DNA of 38,119 nucleotides, from contig NZ_NEUB01000918.1 of assembly GCF_002910825.1 (NCBI RefSeq), forward strand, positions 1-38,119. The letters are read 5' to 3'. Position numbers and translations under genes: made by a program. Below are positions 24,411-30,839 of this stretch, piece after piece. The first letter of the stretch is position 1. The number at the start of each line of letters is the position of its first letter. The notes beneath the pieces are model-generated. The model had not been told where the DNA came from. It did no database searches and worked only from the letters and a program-made list of their open reading frames with translations. The stretch comes from Streptomyces sp. SM1. Its GTDB lineage: Bacteria > Actinomycetota > Actinomycetes > Streptomycetales > Streptomycetaceae.

Positions 24411-24440
24411 AAGGGCCCTGCAGTGTGCTGCAGGGCCCTT
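24411..24440. terminator. bidirectional intrinsic terminator
   Basis: A 13-bp perfect stem AAGGGCCCTGCAG / CTGCAGGGCCCTT with a 4-base loop lies between the convergent lsr2 gene and the SLOG-type gene. Confidence 0.7.
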
Positions 24441-24448
24441 CGTGCGTC

Positions 24449-24955
24449 TCAGAACGGCGGCAGCGACGGATGGATCACGCTGGTCGTCTCGATCCCCGCA
24501 GCTCGCGCGCGAGACCTGCAGTGGATGGTGCCGTGCGAGAAGTGCCCCGGCGTATGTGGCATGAGCTGCGCCTGGTCTCGCTGCGGGCATGCGGGCTTCC
24601 GGCAGAGATCGAGGAAGGCCGTGCACAGCACCTGAGCCCCGGCACCGCGGAAGACCTGGGCGGCGTCGACCATCTCCTGGTTGCGCTGGAAGCCGGCCCG
24701 CTTCCCATGAGCCGACCAGGCGGCGGGGAAAGTGCGGATCCCGAAGCCGGCGGCCCGCCACAGGCGCTCGGCCATGGCGTCGGCACCCTCGGCGCAATGC
24801 CCCGAGATGAGTACCGGCCGGGTGACGTTCTTGGGACCCCAGTCGCGCCAGGCGTCGTTGAACGTCTCACGCATGCTCTTCTCGTCGTTCCAGCTGCGGG
24901 AACCGGTGACGAGGACAACGTGCGAGAACGATTCTGGAATCATTTCAGCAATCAT
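24449..24955 (-). CDS. SLOG/DUF2493-like protein (168 aa)
   Basis: The N-terminal Rossmann-like half fits the YspA/DUF2493 branch of the SLOG superfamily, proteins thought to bind nucleotides or nucleotide-derived signals. Motifs are VVLVTGSRSWND near residue 12 and VLISGHCAEGADAMAERLWR, followed by FPAAW and KRAGFQRNQEMVD, the usual phosphate- and sugar-contacting parts. The last 50 residues hold several Cys and His and are less typical. ATG 24955 has AGGAG six bases upstream. SLOG proteins often occur on plasmids and in conflict systems; its ligand here cannot be told. Confidence 0.7.
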   Translation of the reverse strand: MIAEMIPESFSHVVLVTGSRSWNDEKSMRETFNDAWRDWGPKNVTRPVLISGHCAEGADAMAERLWRAAGFGIRTFPAAWSAHGKRAGFQRNQEMVDAAQVFRGAGAQVLCTAFLDLCRKPACPQRDQAQLMPHTPGHFSHGTIHCRSRARAAGIETTSVIHPSLPPF

Positions 24956-25052
24956 TCGAGTCTCCTCTCCTGGTGACTCGGCGGTCTCCACAGCTGGAGT
25001 CGAGAGCTGTGGCCACGATGTCTGGACAGGCGGCGGCCTGCATGTCGCTGGC

Positions 25053-25544
25053 TCATACCGGCCGGCTGGTACCGGGTTCGATGACGGCCAGGTCCTTCTC
25101 CCGGTGGAGCTCGACGGCGGATCTGATCGTCATCACACATCGGCATGAGGTGGACGGTGTACATCCGGTCATCGCTGCGGGAGACGTGCACAGTGACGAC
25201 CGTGCCGTTCTCGCCGTTGGTGAAGTCGACGTTGCCGATGCCCCCGGCTTCGCCGGAGCGCATCACCTCGGCGACGGCTTCGCTGTTCGGTTGCCACAAC
25301 TTCGGCTCGCGGCGGGCTCCGGTGTCGTAGGGCGAGATTTCGGGCTGGGACTGCGTCCTGGTGGCGCCTCTTCGTGAACTCGGGTGCGGGTGGCGACCAT
25401 CGAGTGCGGACCCCGGTGGGTCCGTGTGATCTCGATGTTCGACCCAGCCCCGTGCCAGCTTTGCTGGCTGACGACCCGGAAGATCTCGATGGCGTGATCT
25501 GCTCCCGGATGGATCGCGTGGCGAGCCGTCGCACGGGTCGTCAC
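25053..25544 (-). pseudogene. hypothetical gene (about 163 aa) with two compensating frameshifts
   Basis: Three successive frames read like one protein: HAIEIFRVVSQQSWHGAG with RTRVHEEA, then QPEISPYDTGARREPKLWQP with GNVDFTNGENGTVVTVHVS, then MTIRSAVELHREKDLAVIEP to a TGA at 25053. The switches fall near 25373 and 25133. The total of 492 bases is a multiple of three, consistent with one lost and one gained base. GTG 25544 is a plausible start with AGGCGAG upstream. No family is recognised. Confidence 0.45.
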
Positions 25545-25604
25545 TTCTCGCCTGAGCCAGGCGCGCAGCGCCAGGCGATCCACCACTGCTGCACCCTTTG
25601 CTGC

Positions 25605-25623
25605 TGTCCACATCTGTGGACAA
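25605..25623. repeat. paired DnaA-box-like sites
   Basis: TGTCCACA (25605-25612) and TGTGGACAA (25615-25623) are head-to-head and match the Streptomyces DnaA box TTGTCCACA. A third site, TGTGGACAA, is at 26184-26192 in the same non-coding region. Three sites without a dense cluster is weak but suggestive of host DnaA use. Confidence 0.45.
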
Positions 25624-25669
25624 CTGCAGCGGGGCAGTGGTGGGGCTTCCTCTCTCAAGCGCAGCGCTG

Positions 25670-25809
25670 GGCATAGCCGGAGGGAGCGCCAGCGACCGAC
25701 GGACCGGCGAGCGAAGCGAGCGGTGGAACCCGTCGGCTATGCCGACTAACACGTCCTCGGAGCGCAGCGGAGAGGCCGAGCGGAGCGAGGGTCCGCAGGA
25801 CACGTGTTA
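25670..25809. repeat. two neighbouring large inverted repeats
   Basis: GGCATAGCCG (25670-25679) pairs with CGGCTATGCC (25734-25743). TAACACG-TCCT (25747-25757) pairs with AGGACACGTGTTA (25797-25809) with a two-base offset. Between the arms lie smaller motifs such as GCGAGCGAAGCGAGCGG. The structure would fold into two extended cruciforms or hairpins. Confidence 0.5.
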
Positions 25810-25903
25810 TCAGGTTCCCTTATGCCCTTTGCTTTCTTGCCGTCGTCCTCGCTGTTCCACGGCTGGAGCGTTAGCGGAAGCCTGGAACATCAGGGGAAAC
25901 GGT

Positions 25904-26082
25904 CCGTACCCTCTTGACCCGTACCCCTCCCCCTTTTCCGCGCAGCGGGGGTACGGGTCTGGCTGTTTCGCCTGGTCATTGCACCTTCTGGCTGTACTGC
26001 TGTTTTGCCGTCCGTGATACGGCCGTACCCCCATGCTGATCCGTCCTCGTGAGGCACGAGCGAGGCGGGGGGTACGGGTCTG
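25904..26082. repeat. GTACGGGT / ACCCGTAC repeats
   Basis: Five copies occur in 180 bases: CCGTACCC at 25904, ACCCGTACCCC at 25917-25927, GGGGTACGGGT at 25948-25958, CCGTACCCCC at 26023-26032 and GGGGTACGGGT near 26068-26079. The 15-bp GGGGGTACGGGTCTG is repeated exactly twice. The copies form two inverted pairs around short spacers. An iteron-like role at the origin is likely. Confidence 0.5.
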
Positions 26083-26887
26083 CTCCTGACGGGGCGCAGC
26101 CCCGGTTCATCGCCCTGCTGCCGTCGGCGGCACAGCCTTCGCCGCGCAGCGGATCCGTCCTCTCGCGACACCGTCGCTTCGGCTGTGGACAACGCTCTGC
26201 TCCACCGCTCGCTGCGGCGGCGCAGCCGGCCTCGCCCCGTCGCGTTGTGCTGGCTGCACCGACGTGGATTCACCTCGCTCCGGTCGTTGCTCCGGTGCTG
26301 CCGCGGCAGCGTGCCAGCACCTCATGCACCGCGTCCGAGGCGGGCGTTCGGCACTACCTTGTCGACGCACGCTCCGGCCCCGGGCTGTGTTCCCTTTCGC
26401 GCCTGCGCGGCAAGCCCGGGGTGGTCCTTCGTGGACGCATTAGAAGAAGAGAGGCCCGGCTGCTGCAGCCATCTGCCCATCGGGCACAGCGAGCCGCTCC
26501 AGCGTCATCGGGCCGTTGTCGTCTTCCTCCAGGGGCTGCTTCCGCAGCAAATGCCTCTGCTCTTTCTCTACCTCACGGGCCTTTGCTGCGGAAGCAAGTC
26601 CTTCCTCGCACGTTCGCTGCGTGCGGGGGTCTACTCCGCCTTCGCTCCTTCTCCCTCTGCTCTCCTCTGCGCGACCATGACGGCCCGATGACACCCCTCT
26701 GTACCGACCGTCGCAGCGGCGCTGTGCCAACACTGTGTTGACGGCTCGCCGACGGCTGTGCTGGCTCGCTCCGCCGGCCTTCCGTGGCTGCGCTGCCGCG
26801 CCTGCCGACGGGCTTCGGCGAGGGGCACAGACAGGCTTTTCGGCCCCATGAAACAGCGTCTCTCGCGCGTCTCCGAGGTGACTCATC

Positions 26888-26931
26888 GGGACACGCAGGG
26901 GACGCGACTGGGACACGCATAAGACGCCTAC
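26888..26931. repeat. tandem 11-bp GGGAC repeats (centromere-like)
   Basis: GGGACACGCAG, GGGACGCGACT and GGGACACGCAT follow one another exactly at 26888, 26899 and 26910, with a decayed fourth unit at 26921. An 11-bp period places each core on the same DNA face, as in parC of actin-type partition loci. Confidence 0.5.
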
Positions 26932-27064
26932 TGCTGCCGCTGGGTCTCTCAGGGTCCCGTGCACGTCCTCACGGTGTCTCGTGCACGCTCCAACAGTGGC
27001 GCCCCGGCGTCGCACACGGTGCCCTCCGAGGGCTCGTCCGTGCAGGGGTACCGGGTTGCGTCTC

Positions 27065-27347
27065 ATAGGAGACACCACCTGGACGCCAAGGGGACCTCAT
27101 TCGTACTCCAATGCGGCTCCTCGGGATCAGTGTTGTGACCGCGGGTGTCTCGCAGGCGTCCCGCGTGAGCACTTGCCGCGTCACAGGTGGGGCCCATAGG
27201 CGCACGATGCCGGCGACCTGCGCGCAGTCGCCCCTGGTGGAGGCACGGGGGTGTCTCACAAGTATCCCTGTCGGTACTCAATAGGGACTCCGAAAGCGCC
27301 TCTCTTGCGTATCGAATAGGACTTGCATAGGACTCAACAGGGGCACT
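27065..27347. repeat. ATAGG(N)GAC-type repeats upstream of parR (parC-like)
   Basis: Related cores occur at 27065 (ATAGGAGAC), 27196 (ATAGGCGCAC), 27281 (ATAGGGACTC), 27316 (ATAGGACTTGC) and 27327 (ATAGGACTCAA), the last two 11 bp apart and followed by ACAGGGGCACT. GTGTCTC and its complement are also repeated through 26977-27257. The last copies overlap the promoter of the operon, suggesting ParR autoregulation. Confidence 0.5.
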
Positions 27348-27352
27348 AGAGT
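27323..27352 (+). promoter_or_regulatory. promoter of the partition operon
   Basis: TTGCAT (27323-27328) and TAGAGT (27347-27352) are 18 bases apart, about 125 bases before the parR-like start. The repeats at 27316-27347 lie over it. Confidence 0.45.
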
Positions 27353-27477
27353 GAGCCCGCGTTGATTCGCATTCGAGAGGAAACGCGAAGGGCGGTGAGT
27401 CCATATGGCAGAGCCAGAGGCATCCGGCGAACGACCGGATGAAGCGCAGGTGCGAGTGGCGGGGCGAGGTGAGTGCA

Positions 27478-27954
27478 ATGGCGAATCAGCCGGGTGAACC
27501 TCGCAAGGTCCGCTGGACCGTGCCCGCTGCCGACACCTCGGTGATCGAGTGGCTCGATCGGCAGGAGAACATCTCGCAGTCGCTGCGACTGCTCATTCGG
27601 GAGTCCATTCAGCGCGACGGATACATCGATGTCTTCTACAAGCCCGTCGATCAGCTGCCGCGTCGCGGCCGGCCGCCACTGGAGAGCACCGAGCAGCACG
27701 AGGACGACGAGGCCACAACCGATCGCCGTCCGGCCGCCAGGCCGGTTCAGCCGCAGTCCGCAGTCGCCGACGAGGCCGAGGTCGACACGGACGCCGTCGT
27801 CGAGAAGACAGCACCAGCGCCGTCAGCCCAGCCCGAGCCGGTTCCCGCACCGGTTGAGACGGCCGAGGAGCCCGCGGCAAACGCCCCCAGCGCACCGCCG
27901 GAACCGCCGAAGCAGGCATCCATCGACGAAATCATGGCGAGCACTCGGCGCTGA
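27478..27954 (+). CDS. parR: ParR-like ribbon-helix-helix partition adaptor (158 aa)
   Basis: Residues 10-45 have the ribbon-helix-helix pattern of ParR adaptors: strand KVRWTVP, helix TSVIEWLDRQ, a short turn, then helix ISQSLRLLIRESIQRDG. A Pro/Ala/Glu-rich linker (about residues 60-140) leads to a conserved-looking C-terminal peptide SIDEIMAS, comparable to the ParR tail that caps the actin filament. ATG 27478 follows GAGGTG six bases upstream; an earlier in-frame start has no such site. In this family the N-terminus binds centromere repeats, here probably those upstream. It precedes the actin gene by 58 bases; in the R1 plasmid the order is the reverse. Confidence 0.65.
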   Translation: MANQPGEPRKVRWTVPAADTSVIEWLDRQENISQSLRLLIRESIQRDGYIDVFYKPVDQLPRRGRPPLESTEQHEDDEATTDRRPAARPVQPQSAVADEAEVDTDAVVEKTAPAPSAQPEPVPAPVETAEEPAANAPSAPPEPPKQASIDEIMASTRR

Positions 27955-28012
27955 GTAACGCGGTGAATTTCATTTTCCAGGCAGACAACACAGACACCGA
28001 GGGGCCGAATTC

Positions 28013-29311
28013 ATGAGCGCCAACAGCAACGACACCATCACTCTCACCGGCGGCATCGACGTCGGCAACGGCTATGTCAAGGGCGTCATCCAGAACACGA
28101 AGCAGGGGACATTCGACGAGATCGATCTGCCCAGCGCGGTCGTCTCGACTTCCCGCACCTCGCCGAAGGTGCCGCTCCCCGACGCGGATGCGGCCTCCGT
28201 GCTGGCCGGCGACTTCTACAACCAGATCGACTGCTCGCTCACCACTCCCCTGGTGGCGGCGTCGGACCGCCGGATCTTCGGCCGCGCAGCGCTGTCTGTG
28301 CGCGGCTCGAAGTTCACCGAGTTCGAGGTGCTGGGCAAGCACTCCAAGGCCGATCAGGAGCTGAGCAAGGTTCTGGTCCTGGGTGTCTTCGCCGCGAAGG
28401 CCCTGCGCGACTACGTCCGCGAGAACGGCGCGCTGCCCGATCATGAGCTGCGCGTGCAGGTGCGCGCCGGCCTGGCGTTGCCGATCTCTGAGTTCGTCGC
28501 GCGTCGCCATGCCTACGCCGCCGAGTTCATCGGTCTGCTGGGCAGCGCGGATCCGACGGTGCACCTGGTGACGATCAAGAACTTCAGCACTCCCGTCTCG
28601 GTACGTCTGCAGTTCGTCGACGTCCAGGTGATGGCCGAGGGTGCCTCCGCGCAGTTCGCCATCACCGACAAGGGCGAGCCGCTCGCACAGGCCCTGCTCG
28701 ATGATCTGCGCGCCCGTGACGCGTCCATCGTGGAAGGTGTCTCTGCCTCCGATCTGGTGGCGGTGCAGAACACCATCGGCGTCGACGTCGGCGAGGGCAC
28801 CGTGAACTTCCCGGTCTTCACCGACGGCCGGTTCAACCCCGAGGCGGCCGACACCCTCGACGAGGGCTACGGCACCGCGCTGATGAACGCCATGGAGCGC
28901 ATGAGCGAGTCGGACGCCACGCTGCAGTTCTCCTCGCGCAAGCAGCTGGCCGACTTCCTCCACGCGGAGCCGTCGGTGCTGGTGAAGAACCGTCACCAGC
29001 GCGCCGCCGGCTTCGTCGAGGACGAGGCGAGCTACCTGGTCGATGAGATCGTCTCCTCCTTCGGCGACGTCCTCTCCCAGGCCGGTGCGACAACCGAGGT
29101 CGTCTACGTCTACGGCGGCGGCTCGGGCCCGATCAAGCATCTGCTGCACCCGGCGCTGCTGAAGGCCGCGGGCGATGTGCCCGTGCTCTACCTCGACTCG
29201 AGCTACTCGCGGCACCTGAACCGCGAGGGCCTGTACATCGCGGCGCGCCACGTCGAGCAGCAGGCCCTCGCCGCGAAGTCCGCGGGCAAGCGCAGTAAGG
29301 AGGTGGCCTGA
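28013..29311 (+). CDS. parM: ParM/StbA-type actin-like ATPase (432 aa)
   Basis: A plasmid-segregating actin homologue. Phosphate-1 loop TGGIDVGNGYVKG (Asp16), phosphate-2 loop GVDVGEGTVNF (residues 256-266, Asp258, Glu261) and the adenosine motif VYGGGSGPI (366-374) are all present, as is a connecting helix between them. Length is somewhat over R1 ParM (about 320 aa). ParM polymers push plasmid copies apart after ParR binds the centromere. The start ATG 28013 has GAGGGG nine bases upstream. It overlaps the next gene (TGATG). Actin-type partition is unusual for Streptomyces-like plasmids, which mostly use ParA/ParB. Confidence 0.85.
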   Translation: MSANSNDTITLTGGIDVGNGYVKGVIQNTKQGTFDEIDLPSAVVSTSRTSPKVPLPDADAASVLAGDFYNQIDCSLTTPLVAASDRRIFGRAALSVRGSKFTEFEVLGKHSKADQELSKVLVLGVFAAKALRDYVRENGALPDHELRVQVRAGLALPISEFVARRHAYAAEFIGLLGSADPTVHLVTIKNFSTPVSVRLQFVDVQVMAEGASAQFAITDKGEPLAQALLDDLRARDASIVEGVSASDLVAVQNTIGVDVGEGTVNFPVFTDGRFNPEAADTLDEGYGTALMNAMERMSESDATLQFSSRKQLADFLHAEPSVLVKNRHQRAAGFVEDEASYLVDEIVSSFGDVLSQAGATTEVVYVYGGGSGPIKHLLHPALLKAAGDVPVLYLDSSYSRHLNREGLYIAARHVEQQALAAKSAGKRSKEVA

Positions 29312-29532
29312 TGTGTGAGGCACTGGATGCGACCTCGAAGGCCGAGGTCGAAGAGATCAGCAGCCGCATCGAGTTGTCGGATGAAATCGTGCTCGAGTTC
29401 ATCCGCGATGGGGCCTTGGTTCTGCTTCGCGAGCAGGCCCGGCGGAAGCTGCTCAAGTCGGATGAGGAGCTTCCGGGCTCCGCCGCAGTCCTCGCGGTCG
29501 GCTCGAAGAGCAGCCCCGAGCCGGGCGCATGA
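29311..29532 (+). CDS. hypothetical 73-aa protein coupled to the actin gene
   Basis: ATG 29311 lies in the actin gene's stop (TGATG) behind AGGAGG at seven bases. The protein is acidic and helical (AEVEEISSRIELSDEIVLEF, ALVLLREQARRKLLKSDEEL) with a short disordered tail. No family is recognised. Both ends overlap neighbours, so it is made in step with the actin and the methylase-like protein. Confidence 0.65.
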   Translation: MCEALDATSKAEVEEISSRIELSDEIVLEFIRDGALVLLREQARRKLLKSDEELPGSAAVLAVGSKSSPEPGA

Positions 29533-30287
29533 GCGGGTACCGCGAGATCGTGAAGTTGCTGGCGGCGAACACCGGCGCGAAGCGTATGAGCGAAGTCTTC
29601 GACAGCTTCGTCGAGATGGCGGCGCTGGCTCTGCGCAACGCCGTGGACGTCAGCGGGAGCGAGGCCTGGGGAGTGCGCGAAGGGCAGTACCTCCAGATCG
29701 CCGGCCGCTACAGCAGAACAGAGCTGGACCGCTTCGCGCACGCCCTGGCGCTGGTGACCGTGGAGATGGAGCGCGAGCCCTGCGACGTACTCGGCCGCCT
29801 CTACATGGAGTTGGAGCTCGGCAACGAGCGGCTCGGCCAGTACTACACGCCCTACGACATCGCCCAGCTGATGGCCGAGATGCAGATCGACTCGGTGGTC
29901 GAGCACGTGCGGAGGGACGGCTTCGCCAATGTGTATGAACCCAGCTGCGGCGCGGGCGCGTTCATAGTTGCTCTGTCGCAGGCGATGCTCGAGCACGGCC
30001 TGAACCCACAGACGCAGCTGCACGTGACGGCAGAGGACATAGCACCGCAGGCCATGCACATGATCTACGTCCATCTGACGCTGCTGCACATTCCGGCGGT
30101 GGTGCGCCGTCGCGACGTCCTCACGCTGGAGACCTTCGAGTCGTGGCCCGCTCCCGCTCATGTCCTGGGCGGTTGGGGCCGGAAGCTCAGGCTGGCCCGG
30201 GCGGTCAATGGATCACGGCGGCTGATCATCACCACGCCTCAGGGGACTCCCGAAAAACCCGCTGATGCTCTGGAGGTGCAGCGATGA
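29529..30287 (+). CDS. N6-DNA-methylase-like SAM-binding protein without NPPY (252 aa)
   Basis: It has the target-recognition-side motif GQYYTPYDIAQLMAEM (residues 103-118, motif X-like) and the SAM-binding motif I YEPSCGAGAF (136-145), followed by acidic TAEDI (Asp170), as in type I and type II N6-adenine methylases. The catalytic motif IV (D/N)PPY/F is absent: after VVRRRDVLTLETFESWP the protein soon ends. It may be catalytically inactive or act as a SAM-responsive regulator. Similar short proteins without NPPY are known from other mobile elements. ATG 29529 overlaps the 73-aa gene (ATGA), and its stop overlaps the next start. Confidence 0.7.
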   Translation: MSGYREIVKLLAANTGAKRMSEVFDSFVEMAALALRNAVDVSGSEAWGVREGQYLQIAGRYSRTELDRFAHALALVTVEMEREPCDVLGRLYMELELGNERLGQYYTPYDIAQLMAEMQIDSVVEHVRRDGFANVYEPSCGAGAFIVALSQAMLEHGLNPQTQLHVTAEDIAPQAMHMIYVHLTLLHIPAVVRRRDVLTLETFESWPAPAHVLGGWGRKLRLARAVNGSRRLIITTPQGTPEKPADALEVQR

Positions 30288-30649
30288 CGATCACGCAAGA
30301 ACACACCGATCTCTCTGACGTCGAGAGCGACGAAGCGCATGCACGTGCGTGTCAGCTGGCGGTGTCGGCGGCGAGGGGCCGGACGGCGGAGCAGACCACA
30401 GTGTCCGACGTGTCCACCGCTGCGGTGAAACTCCTCACCTGGTACATCCAGCACCGACCCGGTGAGACCGCAGCCATCCTCGGCGACATCTGCCTCAAGA
30501 CCCGTGTGCGCCTGGGTGTGCATCCTTCCAAGACCGGCGAAGTGCTCGGCCGGTCCTTCCACCTGGACAGCGGTCTCGACGGCCGGACCATCGACACCCT
30601 GCTCGACATGGCCCTGCCCTCGGCAGCACAGGTATTCCGGAAACGGTAG
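30284..30649 (+). CDS. hypothetical 121-aa protein, last gene of the partition operon
   Basis: ATG 30284 overlaps the methylase-like stop (ATGA), with GGAGGT seven bases upstream. The sequence is helical (HARACQLAVSAARGRTAEQT, VKLLTWYIQHRPGETAAILG) with a strand-turn region ending SAAQVFRKR. No family is recognised. The following 190 bases (30650-30839) show no gene. Confidence 0.65.
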   Translation: MTITQEHTDLSDVESDEAHARACQLAVSAARGRTAEQTTVSDVSTAAVKLLTWYIQHRPGETAAILGDICLKTRVRLGVHPSKTGEVLGRSFHLDSGLDGRTIDTLLDMALPSAAQVFRKR

Positions 30650-30839
30650 GCAAGCCCGTACAACCGGTAGCTGCGGCGGCGGCACCGCGTCCTGTGCCTG
30701 CGCGGACGCCCCCTCTTGCCGCCGCCTGCGTGCCATAGCTCAGGGTGCGCCTGCTCGGGTTCCGGAGCAGGGAATCCGCGTGCAGTCTCCCTCGGCGCTG
30801 GCAGGCTGTGTCCGGCACCCGAACGTGGAGAGGCGACCG

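Larger units (their letters stand above)
25545..27477. other. 1.9-kb non-coding region, candidate origin and centromere
   Basis: No reading frame here shows protein-like sequence on either strand; the long frames are Arg/Pro/Ser/Cys-rich shadows of GC-rich DNA. It contains DnaA-box-like sites, GTACGGGT repeats, large inverted repeats with short GCA-type loops (for example CCGCGCAGCGG) and 11-bp repeats listed separately. Between 26193 and 26887 I see nothing beyond scattered short GC hairpins. It lies immediately upstream of the partition operon. Confidence 0.6.

Noticed and set aside
25670..25809. Linear-replicon telomere
   Set aside because: Hairpins with short GCA-type loops resemble Streptomyces telomere folds, but the region is internal and flanked by genes on both sides, so an end is unlikely.
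26049..26741. 230-codon plus-strand frame in the non-coding region
   Set aside because: Arg/Ser/Pro/Cys-rich with no domain pattern, and competing frames of similar quality on both strands; better explained as GC-rich non-coding DNA.
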